Source of the DNA: Rhinopithecus roxellana
Taxonomy: Eukaryota; Chordata; Mammalia; Primates; Cercopithecidae
DNA length: 64,000 nucleotides
Assembly (NCBI RefSeq): GCF_007565055.1
Contig: NC_044563.1
Coordinates: forward strand, 99,223,489-99,287,488
Direction: 5' to 3'
In this document: positions 12,482 through 25,086 of the stretch, in pieces
Layout of the letters: every line of letters begins with the position of its first letter
Numbering within the stretch: the stretch's first letter is position 1
Notes under the pieces: generated by a model
Told to the model about the DNA's origin: nothing
Database searches by the model: none
Seen by the model: the letters and a program-made list of their open reading frames with translations, nothing else
Translations under genes and position numbers: made by a program

Positions 12482-13267
12482 TACTATTTTCAAGCAAAAT
12501 TAGCTAAAATAATTTAGATTGCTTTACCTGCGAAGATACAACATTACTAACTTGTTCAAAGACTACATACATCTTAAGAAGCCTCAGTAAGACTAAAAAA
12601 TACTGCATTTTATCCTTTCTAACTACTGATAGCCCCATAAATAAATATACTATATTTACAAAATTTGTTTTAAAGTACCTATTAAATATAGTGGTAGTAT
12701 TTCCTAAAAGTATTTTTGAAACCTGTACTTCAATTGCCATTATTTATCATTTGCATAGTAAAGAACAGTTAAATACTTGTGACTTTCCCCAAAATAAGGG
12801 ACCCTGTGACATGCTTTGCTCACTGAACTTGTCACACCACTAATCATTCCAACAGTCTGCTATGGTGTCTCTGGTGTTTAAAATTACTGTAGCTCTACCA
12901 TGTTAAACTGCAAACATTTCAGTATCATATGTCAATATCAAATGTTTCCATTTGCTTTGAAAAATAATCAGGCAGGAGAATGTAAAGTTCATTTTTATTG
13001 CGAACTTTTTTTGGGTTTTGGCCACATGGCTGTTTCCAACTACATTTAGTCTCATACCAAAATTCTGACTGGAATAACTCATTAGTCTGTCTCATTTTTA
13101 TATTTTAGGCATTGAGATTTAAATATTTTTAGAGGGAAAAAACTACATTTAAATATCAATGAATACCTTTTGCTCATCTGCTATAACTATAGGAAAGGAA
13201 CTAAGAAGTTGTTATCCTAAATATATAGAGGTAAGAATTAAATATGGTCTCTATCTGTTTTCACTAC
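12482..13267. other. Unassigned AT-rich non-coding DNA
   Basis: No gene or named repeat seen. Confidence 0.5.
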
Positions 13268-13730
13268 AAAATAAACCTTGCAAAAACCTAGTGGCTTCAA
13301 ACAACCGTTTATTTAGTTCATGATTCTGTGAGTTCGCAATATGGGTTGGGCTCAGCCAGAGTACATCTTTGGGTCTCATCAAGACTCATGCATCTGCAAT
13401 CAGCTGCCTGTCAACTTCAAGGCATTCATTTTGGACATCATGTGGCTATTGCATGGGGCTACTGGAGCAAGTGAGCCACATGTTTCTCATCATCCACCAG
13501 GCTAACCCAGGCTTGTTCACATTAAAGATCTCAGGGTTCTAAGACCAAGAGCAATAATGCTAAGACTCCTTAGGCCTAGACTCAGAACTCGCCCAGTGAA
13601 ACTTTTGTCACATTGTATTGGTTAAAGCAAGCCATAAGGCCATACCAGATTTAAAGGGTAAGGAAAGAGGCTCCACCTCTGGTTGGGATGAACTGCAAAA
13701 TTTTGTGGCCATTTTTGCAACCTACCACCA
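13268..13730 (+). repeat. Old LTR-like repeat, copy A of four
   Basis: It starts with a form of the caaaacctagtggcttcaaa box and gttcatgattctgtgagttc. The middle has aggctaacccaggcttgttc, cacattaaagatctcagggt and attggttaaagcaagccata, then ggctccacctctggttggga. It ends atttttgcaacctaccacc. This wording belongs to one mammalian repeat family seen four times in the window. I cannot name it with certainty; an ERVL/MaLR-type LTR is my best guess. Confidence 0.6.
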
Positions 13731-13833
13731 TCTGCCCAGAATTTTTACATTTCTCCAACTTGCAACTTTCATACTAGAATCCACAGAAGTCTCATTCAAT
13801 CATGGCTCCAAATTTACTTTCCAGTTAGCTTTT

Positions 13834-14242
13834 TCTGCAAAACAACTCCCCAAAATTTATGACTCAAATCTATGGGTCAAGGACTTGAGCTGGACTTAGT
13901 TGAGTGATTGCTGGTGGTCTCAGTTGGACTCATAAATGCATCTACTGTCAGCGATCAGGTCGACTGGGAGCTGTTTGGTGATGGGGGCAGCTAGGATGGC
14001 TTGTCTCTACTCTAAGCAGTCTTCCATTCTGCAGCAGGCTATTCCAAGCTATGTTGTATGGTTATCACAGAATTTCAAGACAGGAATCTCCAGTGCACAC
14101 ACGCAATACAATTGTCTGTTTGCTCAATGCTCACACACATCTCACTGACCTATCCAAGTCACTTAGAGAAGCACAGAGTAAGCATGAAAGGAGATTATAT
14201 AAGGATGTGAATCCAAGACCATTACTATAGCAATCTACCACA
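13834..14242 (+). repeat. Old LTR-like repeat, copy B of four
   Basis: It begins about 100 bp after copy A in the same orientation. It shows the family start (ctgcaaaacaactccccaaa), the middle box atggcttgtctctactctaa and the family end attactatagcaatctacca. Internally it differs a great deal from copy A, so it is either a separate insertion or a very old tandem. Confidence 0.55.
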
Positions 14243-15150
14243 CAAACTAAATAGTAATAAGTACTAAATGATACATTAGCTATGATATCATTTTAATACT
14301 AAACTAAAATTTAGATTGTATGTGTGGTGTGATGTGGAGGAGAGAGGGGTAGGAGTTAGCCTTTCAATCATTTCAATAAAATGATTATTTTCAAAAAATA
14401 ATATTCATACAACCCTAGAAGTCAACATATATTGTCACTATCAACATGAACTAGGTCAACTGCTCTAACTAAATTAGCCAGCCACTATTTGAATTGATCC
14501 TTTTTTACTGAATTAAGTTCAGCCAGACAAAGCACTTAATGTGGTTAAAGAGAGTCATTTTTCCATTTTATGTGGTTAATATTCTTTTGAAAATATTAGA
14601 AAATTCTAATCACTTTACTTGTCAAGAGAAAATCAGCAACAGTTAGAAATTAACAGGGAAACAGTAATTTTTAATGAAAACATGAATGGGTTAATTGGTT
14701 TTTCACAAAAATAGCATATCTAGAAGACAATCATAATATTTGCTATCGCATCTGTCCTAAAATAATCCTTGTTAAATGTTTCTACCAAATGTTGGTTCTA
14801 GTGATCTCAGTGCCTCAGATGCATTTTGATAAAAAGAAAATCAGGTATATTTGTTAATAAACTACTATAAAGAGACTATGGGCATATCTAAAGCAAAAAT
14901 AAAGTATACTGGATATTACATACCCAAAATGAATTCATAGGCTCTTTTAACCAGCATGTTCCAGTTGTTTCCTCACTAATGAATAAGAGTATCATTGTTT
15001 GTGTTATCACTGATTTTGTTGCCACTTAACTAGTGGAGAGAATGAAAATATTTATGAATCTGTTCATAATCTAGGATTACATGAAGGGTTTATTATATAA
15101 AGCTATAACAATAGGTTAATCTAAGAAAATAATAGAGGTTAAAAAGATAG
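14243..15150. other. Unassigned AT-rich non-coding DNA
   Basis: No gene or named repeat seen. Confidence 0.5.
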
Positions 15151-15441
15151 TCCAGCCTGCACTCATGGTAATCCCAGCACTTTGAGAGACTGTGGCAGGT
15201 GGATTACCTGAGCCCAGGAGTTCGAGACCAGCCTGGGCAACATGGTGAAAACCTGCCTCTATAAAAAAAAAAAAAAAAAAATGCAAAAAATCATCCAGGC
15301 GTGGTGGCATGCATCTGCAGTCCCAGCTACAAGGGAAACAGGTGGGAGGATCGCTTAAGCCCGGGAGGCGAAGATTGCAGTGAGCCGACATCCTGCCACT
15401 GCACTCCAACCTGGGTGACAGAGGGGAACGGTCTCAAAAAA
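15151..15441 (+). mobile_element. AluJ/old AluS, plus strand
   Basis: Dimeric Alu with strong divergence: ggtaatcccagcactttgag, gagttcgagaccagcctggg, an expanded middle A-run (15264-15282), then gcgtggtggcatgcatctgc, aggatcgcttaagcccggga and actgcactccaacctgggtg. The tail is nearly lost. The agtccag words at both ends may be a remnant target duplication. Loss of most CpGs fits an old copy. Confidence 0.9.
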
Positions 15442-17654
15442 GTCCAGATTTGTATTGTTTTCAACTTCTCCAATAGTTCTGTTTCCTACAAAACTTATTT
15501 ATATAGATTATATCTGTGGCTTTGAAGTACAATATAGGTATACAGATTTTAGCATGTGAATGTGTACCTCAAATAAGTATAATAAGTATTAGACTTGATA
15601 ATTCAAAAGATTTAGGAGCTTTCACAAGACATTTGAAGATGAAAACAAAGATGACTAATGTATATTGATTAATGCATTCAAGACTTGACAAAGTTTATAA
15701 TGATGATAGATTAGGCAGTTGTGCTGAATTTCTTGGATTCAACAGTAATGTTTCCATCTGTGAACACAATGCTAGAAAATTAGTTTCCCATGAGGTAGAC
15801 TTTTAGCTAGTAACACCAAAAAATAATGTGAATCCCATCAGTGTCCATCAGGAAAACTTTCAAGAATATATATGCAGTCATGATGATAATTTTAATACAT
15901 AAAATCAAAAAGACTTGGGAAATCAACTTAACTATATGGCTTGATATGCCAAAAGATAATTCAAATATAGATTGTGTATTGGTCTTCACAGAAACCCAAT
16001 GTGCTGCCAAGATAAGTTTGAAGCAATACAACTGAGTATTTCTAGGTAGTTGACACATTGTACAATGTGCTAGATTAAGCCAAAAATAAAACTGTCTATA
16101 GTTAGCTTGAGCCATCCTATTTGCATAAAGCTCAAATCAAATCTTTAAGATCCAGAGAGCAGTTGTAAAATGTCATCCTCCATGTGTCTAGAAGTTCTTG
16201 ATCAGCCATTGAGGTTTCATCTACCATCATTAGCATTACATTTACTATGCTATCACAATTACTTTTAACATTAAGAACTTCTGGTGGGTGATGCCCACCA
16301 GTAGTAAAGGTAACATGCTTTTGAGGTTGTGGAACTCAGTTGCCAGCATTTATGTATTTCTGCTAGCTTGAAAAGGTATGATGAATACTTAATAGCAGGA
16401 GAACATCGTAGCAGCTTCCCCAAGATTAACAACTAAAATAAGACTTTTGCTAAGACACTTTAAAAGAATGTATGAAAAACAATGTCAAATGAAGACCAAC
16501 GGAACTGAGCTATAGATTGTAGCAGACAACCACAGTGCTAGATCAGTCTGATACTGAGAAAAACAAAAAAAGTGAGGACGTTTTTTAACAGATGTCTTGG
16601 GAAAGACCATAACTCATAGAGGCAGAATCTTAAAGAGACTAAGTTCTAAATGGCCATCTGTAGTTATAAATAGAAGGCAGTCTTCACTTGGACACAATGT
16701 AAGAAGAGCTGTTTATCAGGCATGGATCGTATTAGCCATACAAGCTGATTAGTTTATAATCGTTAGTTGATGGTGAACACTTAACTTTGTACTTCTCCAT
16801 GGTAACCCTAGCTTTCAGCTCTAAGCAATTTTTTTTTTGTTGTTTATCACAATGAAGGTACATTTCATTTTTCTAATATAAATGTTTAAAAGTTTATTGT
16901 AGATCATTTGAATGTATTAAAACTTGAAAGAAGAAAATAAAAACTACCTGGAACACTATGTGGATATATTCACCAGTAATGTTTGTAACTATGTTTTCAT
17001 ATGTCTCTTCAAGCACATATAGACACACACTTTACACAGGTGACATTATCTCATGGGTGTTTAAAATGCTTTAAAAGGATCACTTTCCCCCTACTTTTAT
17101 CTCCCCATAATGGCATCCATCACACACAGTTTAGTTTGTTAATATCCTCGTGTATGTTCCATATTTTACTCTGTCCTATCATAGTCCTGGGCAGATTTAC
17201 ATATCAATGGGGATATTTTTATAATTGTTTTATAAAAATTAAATCATATTTTACATTCTTTTTCTGACTCTCATTATTATCATTCAATAATCTTGAAAAT
17301 TGTTCCATGTCACCTGGTGTAGCTCTAATGCATTCTTTTCAATAGATCCATAATATTCCATAATGTGATTCTACTTCAATGTATTTAGCCATTTCCCTAT
17401 TAAATACCAACTTTGTTTCTTTTGTTGAGAGATTTCTGAACAGTGCTACAGAAAACATCTTTAAACATTTGTATTTTGTATATCAACAATTTCCTTTCTA
17501 TGGGACAGATTACCAGGAATAGATGAGAGGGTCAGAGAACAAAACTATTTTTAATTTAAATAGGTGCTGCCAAATTTTTGGTATTGCACAAAAATATGCA
17601 GCCTCAAATTACATTACTGCATTACAGCATTATGCGGTAAAAGTTAGTAGACAG
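15442..17654. other. Unassigned AT-rich non-coding DNA
   Basis: About 2.2 kb with no gene or named repeat. It contains a GC-rich mini-hairpin (16281-16301: 8-bp stem, 5-nt loop) and a 33-bp segment (16340-16372) that recurs at 18414-18446. The open frames at 15841-16035 (plus) and 15807-16115 (minus) overlap each other and have no family resemblance. Confidence 0.5.
16340..16372 (+). repeat. 33-bp dispersed direct repeat, copy 1
   Basis: It is identical to 18414-18446 at 30 of 33 positions; the three changes lie together in the middle. Similarity stops abruptly on both sides. Confidence 0.7.
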
Positions 17655-17820
17655 GGGGCAAGAGTTCTTTGTGTAGGCCCAACTTTGTCTCTAGTTAGCT
17701 GCACAACCTTGGGTAAGTCATGTCCCTTGTCTAGGTCTCCATCTTCCAAGTTAAAAGGCTAGAGTAGATGATTCCTAATGACTTTATGTAGTTTTAAAGT
17801 TCAGTGATTTTTTTCATTTA
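17655..17820 (+). repeat. MIR element
   Basis: The motif order agttagctgcacaaccttgg, gtaagtcatgtcccttgtct, tctccatcttccaagttaaa, ctagagtagatgattcctaa, gttttaaagttcagtgattt follows MIR from the tRNA-derived end through the core to the 3' tail. Confidence 0.75.
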
Positions 17821-19860
17821 TATTCAAAAAGTAAAATCCAAACAACTCTCCAGATATAATGTCGAATAATTTGAAATCATGAAATGATCTAAAAAAATTT
17901 TAGTGGACACCAACCATGTTTTAGGAGGGACTGCTGATAGCTCTAAAATTATATTTTTCTCTCATAAATATTGCAAACCTCCTTAATTTTGGAAGATGTT
18001 TTGGTCTCGTGGCACCCTTAGTATTGGGAATTTCTCAATGCAGGAGGAATTTCAAACTGGAAAAATATTCAAGTCAGAATTATTCCCCAAGGCAAAAACA
18101 ACATTTGTATCTGTAGCATCTTACTAAATAATAAAAGATTCCTGTAAAGTTAAAGATTTTCTCTAAAAGGAACAATAAGCTTATAGAATGAAAAAATGCC
18201 ATTCTCTCTTTGTAAGAGATCAGCATCCTTGATTCTGTATAACTAGTTCCCTCCAAATTTCACATACAATGAAACAATCAAGCCCTATCAATCTGAAATC
18301 TTGGATCAAATATATAAGCATATATGATCATTGGTGTTGCAATAAATTCAAATGTGTACAACTTTGAAAACTCTTTTAAATATAATTCTAAATGCACCTG
18401 TCAATGACTTTGGTTGCCAGCATTTACCCATTTCTGCTAGCTTGAAGACAATAATCTATGGGGTCCCTTGTAATACTGGAAGCTGTATTATACAGTTAGA
18501 GAACAATGAGAAGTAGTAGAATATGGTTTTGATGATTTTTCAATATCAATCTGAGTCAATTTTGATTTTTGAACATTCAATAAGTGGCGAATCCTCCTTC
18601 ATAAAATTCAATGCCTAGCTAAGACTTGTTATTTAAAATGAGTTTTCTGTGGCTGTGTCTTGACTCACTTTCAAAATGTCAGTTGAATTTGACTGAGCGT
18701 CCTTGACCTTGAACTTTTCATAGTTGATTTTGATTGACACATTTATTCAAATTGACTTTTTAAACTGAACTATTCTTCTATTTGAATGTTCATTGGAAGA
18801 CAGTTGTTGTAATCTACAATGTAAGCATTGCTTTGAATAGTTAGCTTTTTCTAACATTGATGTGTTTGAATTCTCTCAGTTCTAAGTATTTCTGAAGTTG
18901 ATGAGAATCTTCCTGATTGTGAAAGATAGTGTTAAAATGGATGCTATCACCCAAATGTTCTTCTTTTGCAGTGAGGTATTTTTTCATTCAGAAACTTGTT
19001 TCTAAGCATTAGGAACTTTCAAAGTAAGCTTGGCAAAAGAATACTCAGTATTTGGTCATAAAGCACATAGATGAAATAATACAGCTACTTGTTGAAAACT
19101 ATGCTTATTAAAATATTTACTACTATTGCCAATAAAGATGACAAATATGTATCTCATAAACTTAAACTGAGAAAATATTTGAAAGATCCAAATATTAATT
19201 TACTGGAAAATACTCTTTAGAAATGCTGATAAAAAATAATTATTTCATTAATAATATTAAGTTTTGTAAAAAAAAAAAAGGTATAAAAGTTCTTGTACCA
19301 TTTTTGTTCATTTTTTTCTTTTAAAATGTCTGTCAATATGCTTATTCCATAGCAAACTGTGTATTTCCATGGGACAAGCAGCCTAAAATATATCCCTGTA
19401 GGGTAGGGGCATTAGGAGCAAAATGGAGCTAGTCATGCTAGGCCTTCTTTCCACTGCTACAATTCTGCTTGGAAAATGAGTAATTCTCTCTATACAATTC
19501 ATCTCCCTAAATACACAGTTAAACCACTTGGCACCATCAGTCTTCTTCCTGAAAATCTCCTTACACAAACCCAAAGTTCATCCATGATGAATAATGTGTT
19601 GCCCACATGACAGGTGATAATGTTGCCAAACTTTCTAACACTACATGGAAGGTCACCATTTCTTGAACCATGAATACCAATGTCCTCACTATCCTTCAGT
19701 CCCCAATCAACAGTCTCCCTGAGGCCCTTCCAGCTTTCACTAGTAGTCTCATCATGACCCTTCCAAACTTTGCACACCTAACCCCAAAGCCAATGTCAAG
19801 TGTTTTGGCTTTAGTTAACAGCAGTACCCCACTTATAGGTACCATATTATTTTATGGTTA
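17821..19860. other. Unassigned AT-rich non-coding DNA
   Basis: No gene or named repeat seen over 2 kb apart from the second 33-bp repeat copy and an A12 run near 19269. Confidence 0.5.
18414..18446 (+). repeat. 33-bp dispersed direct repeat, copy 2
   Basis: Second copy of the 16340-16372 segment, about 2.07 kb downstream in the same orientation, 30/33 identical. Confidence 0.7.
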
Positions 19861-20468
19861 TTCTCTGCTGTACAAGTACTCCAAAATCTAGTGGTATAAA
19901 ACTACAACCATTTTACTCTGCTCTCCATTTTGTGGACAAGTAAATAAGTCAGATAACTGCAAGGATGGCTTGAGCCTTCAGCTGGTATAGCCAAATGGCT
20001 GGAGATGGCTGGGCGTGGGGGCTATAAGCCAGGAGTCTCAGTTCCGGATATTGGATAGATTCCCCATACCTTCTCCATGTTACTTCTGCCAAGTCTAGAA
20101 TCCCCAGTGTAATTTTGTTACTCACAAGTGTAGCTGGGCTAGAATGGTTAAAATAACTGGAAATGTCTGGCCTTCTCTCCTTATCTATGTAATCTCCCAT
20201 CTAGCTAGCTTGGCCTTTTTCACAACATGACAGCCTGAATGTAGTACAATTTTTCTTACATTCCCCAGAATAGATGTCCCATGGGCTTAGAAAGAAGTTA
20301 TAAGCCTTCTTATGATCCAGCCACAGGATTTTCAGTACCTACTTTTGCCATATGGCATTGGCATAAAAAGTTACCAAGGCTAGTCTAGATTCAAGGAGTA
20401 GGAAATTAGAGTATACCTCCCAGTAAGTCAAATGGCAAAACATATGTGGGCATTCTTAATCTACCACC
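19861..20468 (+). repeat. Old LTR-like repeat, copy C of four
   Basis: It starts ttctctgctgtacaagtact then ccaaaatctagtggtataaa, and ends attcttaatctaccacc, as in copies A and B. In between are aaggatggcttgagccttca and a degraded middle. Same orientation as copies A and B. Confidence 0.5.
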
Positions 20469-21959
20469 GTGAACAAGTAGTTAAATCCTAGGCCTAACAG
20501 ATTCTTTGTACAACACTGCGTACAAGTAGTGTTACCATAAAACACAGCAACTAATGCAGTGTAAAACAGACTGTGAATGATTCATTATGCAATAGTGTCA
20601 TGTTCAGCCATAATAAAACAGAGTACATCTCACCATTGGTTCTTGAGATAAATTTTAAATATACCATAGTGCAATACTTAGTCACAATGCTGGAAAGGGG
20701 AAAGAGTAAGTATTAGGAAAGAACAAGTATCAGCAAGCAGAAATGAAGAGAAGCTGGAGATATTAAATGTAATTCATATGGAACATTGACGTTCGAATCC
20801 AATTATTAGAAGGTATTGTACTCTAGAGAGAGGTTGTGGATTATAGGGTAGGGGCAGATCAATGCCCTGGAAGGAATAATAGGCAAAATAATATGCAAAT
20901 TGGTCATTAATCAATGAGAGGAGGAAAGAAATGGAAATAGAATAAACAGGTAGAGCTCTTCTAGTTTTATGGGACTTAGCATCAGCATCAGTCTCCCCCC
21001 CCATGAGACCAGAGATCGAAGGTGAAAAATAAATTGCTTTTATCTATGAGAACAAACCACAAAGGAGGTACACAAACAAACTGGCGTCATTCCATGCTAA
21101 TTCTTAGAGTTCCATACAAAAATCAATGAAACACAGAGCGGTCTACTACAATCCCAAGACTTTGGATTTTTCACAATACCAGGTCAATACTAATTTTAAC
21201 TGATGAGTGAGATGGAGCTACTCATATTCTCTGTGGCTGGGCTCTGCTTATTTCAAGGAGGAGTTAGAAAACCTACAGGTAGGTATCTGAGTATTCTTCC
21301 ACACAGCCAGGAAGAGACCAAATTTGTGTGAAGACACTGACTATTCTGCAATGTAAAAATAGCAGCAGAACAAAATGTAATTTATCCTGGAAGCCAGTGT
21401 AACAGAATAATATTAAGCTTAAAAGATAAATTGGAAATATGACAAAACAATCTCCAAATTAGAAAAATCAATTTATCAGTAAAATATCAATTCATCTGAA
21501 TTATGCAGTTAGGAAGTAAAATTTGGCCAATTATTTTTCCACTAAAGCTGTGTTACTATAAATTACACATGACTAACTGAGGACACGTCAGTTGTGGGTC
21601 ACATATTGAAAATTTTCTTAATACTAGATAAGTGTCACAATAAAAGTAAATGATGGCATGAGCAAATGAATTAAATGGGTCTTGGGTGTTATCGGAAAGG
21701 TGATACTGACATTTCATAGGGCTATGCAGCATTTTATGCCTAGATGCAGTTGATGAAAAGCAGTCATAAAAGCATGAGTTTTTCAAATAATCCTGTGGTT
21801 TATTGAAATAATTTCTGATAATAGTTTTATGGCCATTACTACTCAGTGAAGCCATTTTGTATTACTACACTTGCCAAATTTGAATTAAATAGGGCTAGTG
21901 AATGAAATTACCTATAGGTTCAAGCAAAACAAGGAGTGGTTTCCCAGATGGCACAGTAG
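20469..21959. other. Unassigned AT-rich non-coding DNA
   Basis: No gene or named repeat seen. The minus-strand 99-codon frame at 21556-21855 shows no recognisable domain. Confidence 0.5.
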
Positions 21960-22092
21960 AATAGAAGGAATACCTGATCAAAAATTAGATGCCCAAAGTT
22001 TTACTCCTGCCTCCACATTTAGCTTGCCCATGGACAAGTTACCTAAACTCTTCAGCCCCATTTTCTCAACTGTTATGGACATTGGTTAGGCT
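21960..22092 (+). repeat. MIR fragment, diverged
   Basis: The motifs ttactcctgcctccacattt, atggacaagttacctaaact and ttcagccccattttctcaac correspond to the MIR series (tgccacttact, gggcaagtcacttaacctct, cctcagtttcctcatctg). Confidence 0.6.
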
Positions 22093-22320
22093 ACATAATT
22101 TATTTATCTTTCCACACAAAAATCATTATTTTTTCTGCAGTGGCTTTTTGTACTATTACCTATGTTAACAAAACACATTGCATTATAGTTGGTTGTTACC
22201 TCTAACATTGTGTCATCAGTTTCTGAAAGCCATAATTTATCTTCTCTCTTTATCTTGTAGCATGTGTAGATCAAGTATGATAAAAAATGATAGTATATTT
22301 TATGCCAGCTCCTTTTAACA

Positions 22321-22366
22321 CAGTGACTTTTATGCCAGTCACCGTGGTTGGGCATAAAAGTCACTG
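22321..22366. repeat. Perfect 16-bp inverted repeat (hairpin)
   Basis: The left arm cagtgacttttatgcc (22321-22336) and right arm ggcataaaagtcactg (22351-22366) are exact reverse complements, separated by a 14-nt loop (22337-22350) that itself contains a short ACC/GGT pairing. With a one-base bulge, three more base pairs (aac with gtt) form outside. A partial third copy (ttttatgccag) lies just upstream at 22299-22309. It could be the relic of a palindromic MITE. I cannot assign a family. Confidence 0.85.
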
Positions 22367-22927
22367 GTTGGGTCACAGTAAAGCCATGCTTGGTATGATC
22401 AAGAAGAACATAGTTGCAAAGGTGTCACATATTTGTGATTTTCTGTCTAGACAAAATGATATTCTACCAAGTCCTGGTTAAATAATTACATAATTGTGCA
22501 TGTGCTATACACATCCATAAAATGTATAGCTACTGTAGAATGTTATAATTCTAGACCTTTCCTGGTGGTCATGTCATTACTAGCTATTTACAGAGCACAA
22601 GCTAATGAATAAATGTAAAATTTTTTTCTGCCTAGTTCTATCACCTTCGTGTAACTTCAATGAGAGTATTTTATGGAGCATTGACCTAGTGAAAGATAGT
22701 AAGATTATTCTATTACTAGACAGTGGGATAATTCACTGCAAGCAAAAATGTTCATTGTCTGTCACGATTGCTAAAATCTTCTTACCTACCAGCACTGCCT
22801 CATTGAGCCAACCTATGGACCAGGTGTTATTCAGCTTAGAAGATGTCATTACTGAGGAGATTCCAAGAGAAAGTTGATCCATCATACAAACACTAGAGAG
22901 GAATTTCTCATAACTTTAATGATGTGA
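22367..22927. other. Unassigned AT-rich non-coding DNA
   Basis: No gene or named repeat seen. Confidence 0.5.
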
Positions 22928-23052
22928 GTTTAAATACTACTCCTGCCTAGAATTCTCTTAAACTGATTTGCCATCATACTTACAAAACTGCCAATTTAAA
23001 AGTGAGGTTGAGAGTCCCAACATGGTCCCTTCTAGCTCTAGGACTGTAAAGT
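22928..23052 (+). repeat. Possible MIR fragment
   Basis: The 3' part caacatggtcccttctagct followed by ctaggactgta matches the MIR 3' region (ggtcccttccagctctaggattct box). The left part is too diverged to fix a border. Confidence 0.45.
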
Positions 23053-23679
23053 TTAGAGGAGTCCTCACTTCCATTCTTTCAACTGCGATACTGTCCTCTT
23101 TCCTTTGTCATTAACAAACCAGTATAAAGTGAACAGGTTTAATCTAATGATATGCATCAGTGAGCTTTGTGTTTGCATTGGAGGTCCAAGAAAAAAGTAG
23201 AAAGAATATTTGGAGAAAATAACACATAAATATACCAATGCCTGGATAGACTTACACCAAACATTCATTATAAAATATAACATATATCACTGTAGTTTCT
23301 AACACAAGCCTTAAGAAGACGTATTCTATTTCTGTATTTATATATCAGCATACACTGAGAAAAAGACTTCAAGTCAATAAAGCATAAAAGAGAAAGTATA
23401 AACATTAAAGTGGGAAAGGATAAGTGTTTTATAATTTACAAAGAGATGCATGCCAGCTCCTCAATATTTGTCTCAACGAGCAATGTTTCCTAGAATGGGC
23501 TAATGTTTCAGAAGACCAGAGATGATATCAATGTGTATTGGAGTGGTGAGCAGGATGGAACTCATGGGCATGCAACCCATTGGGCTCCACATTGAGAAGG
23601 GTCTCATACTTGGTATGGTGCTTGACTGTTGCCGTTTTGAAGTCTTAATTCTTAAATAAAGAATCCTGCATTTTCTTAT
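23053..23679. other. Unassigned AT-rich non-coding DNA
   Basis: No gene or named repeat seen. Confidence 0.45.
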
Positions 23680-24040
23680 GCACAGGGGCCCACGGATTAC
23701 GTAGCCAGTCCTGGTGGTCTGTGAAACCTTTCTGAAAGAGATAAGACTTGAACAAGGTCTTAACATATGAGATATAATTTGTAGATTTTGGTGGATCACT
23801 GGGGAACTACTTGAAGGTTCAGAGAGTACATTTTCCACCATAGTGAAAGACATGATAGGTTGAGTCTAGTTTCATATGCAAGATTAAGAAGGTGGATCAT
23901 CTTGTAGGCAATAGGGAACCAGTGATGATTTTTGAGGTTGTGAATAAAATCAGTTTTAAAGGGTTAACTTAGCAGTGGCATAGCAGATGGATAAGCATGA
24001 GAGACAGAGAGGTGATCACAAAGAGGATATAAAGACCTCA
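23680..24040. repeat. Unclassified mammalian-wide old repeat (L2-associated type)
   Basis: The series ctttctgaaagagataagac, cttgtaggcaatagggaacc, agtgatgatttttgaggttg, taaaatcagttttaaagggt resembles a common mammalian repeat with boxes like ccttgtaggccatgg, gggaagccattg and atctgatttacgttttaaaa. I recall the pattern but not the family name. The minus-strand frame at 23500-23853 overlaps it and is not a gene. Confidence 0.5.
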
Positions 24041-24267
24041 TTTGAAAGCTACTATTAAAAATACAAGTTTAGGAGTCAGTGCTCATACAATGATTACTAA
24101 AACTATGCAAGGCACACAAAAAGAGAACATACTTTTCTCTGGACTCAGCCTGAGTATCGTGCTATCAAATAACAGATCCATCTCCCCCCACATCTCTTCA
24201 AAGCTCAGATGCACGTATGAGGAAAGCTGGTGCACACTCCCTGCCAGTGTTTCTTCTGTTGAAGCTG

Positions 24268-24345
24268 GATTAGACAGGAGACTCCTTGAGTGCAGATTCT
24301 ATGCCTGCATCCACATATCTTAGCACAGCAGAAATGAATACCTTT
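24268..24345 (+). repeat. L2 3' end fragment
   Basis: The series gagactccttgagtgcagat, tctatgcctgcatccacata, cttagcacagcagaaatgaa follows the L2 3' end (gctccttgagggcagggac, atccccagtgcctagcac boxes). Confidence 0.6.
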
Positions 24346-25078
24346 TGTAATTAGTAATATACTGAATACACAATAAAGAGAGATGAGTTAAACAGTCTCA
24401 TAGGCAGGTAACACAAACTTTTGCCAACAGATTGAATGGAACTACAAGTCAGCACAGGAAAACATGAGATTGATAAATTATGTGACCTTATCTATTTCAG
24501 CCCTCTCTTTACTTACAAGCACTAGATTAATACAGAAATTTTACCAGCCCTTTTGCATTACTCACTTGGGTTAATGTCAGATAAAGAACTTCCCATTTAC
24601 CTTGCCACTAGGGAAAACAATTGTTTCTCCTCTTTAATCTATGTCAACAAGTAGAACTGTTTCTGCATGTTTCTTAGGACTTAAATTATTAGAATATGGA
24701 TTGAAAATTAAATATCAAGATCCCAATCTTGGGATGTTAGAGCCTTATTTACTCATTTTGAGTCTTCAATGCGTTGGCTATGTTTAATACTTCATTATAA
24801 TGCACATAATATATGTATGTTATGAGATCTAATTTGTCAGATATTATTTTATCACATGTTATTTTGACTGTCTTCTTCACTAGTAATGATTCATAGTTTT
24901 ACTTCTGATAACATGTTCAATTATTTAAGCACATAAGGTAAATACCATCTATTTTCTAAAAACAATATTAAAACCAGTATCATCTTTAAACCCTATTCTA
25001 TGAGTAGTAAAGGAAAAACTATAAAAAGAAAAAGAATGTCTGTGTATTATTTCCTTATCATACTAGGGTACTTTAAAC
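24346..25078. other. Unassigned AT-rich non-coding DNA
   Basis: No gene or named repeat seen; sequence up to the left target duplication of the next Alu. Confidence 0.5.
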
Positions 25079-25086
25079 AAATTATC

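Noticed and set aside
15807..16115. Opposed overlapping frames, considered as a transposase relic
   Set aside because: I could not match either to a transposase motif, and no terminal repeats bracket them.
23500..23853. Minus-strand 117-codon open frame
   Set aside because: It overlaps an old interspersed repeat and shows no protein family.
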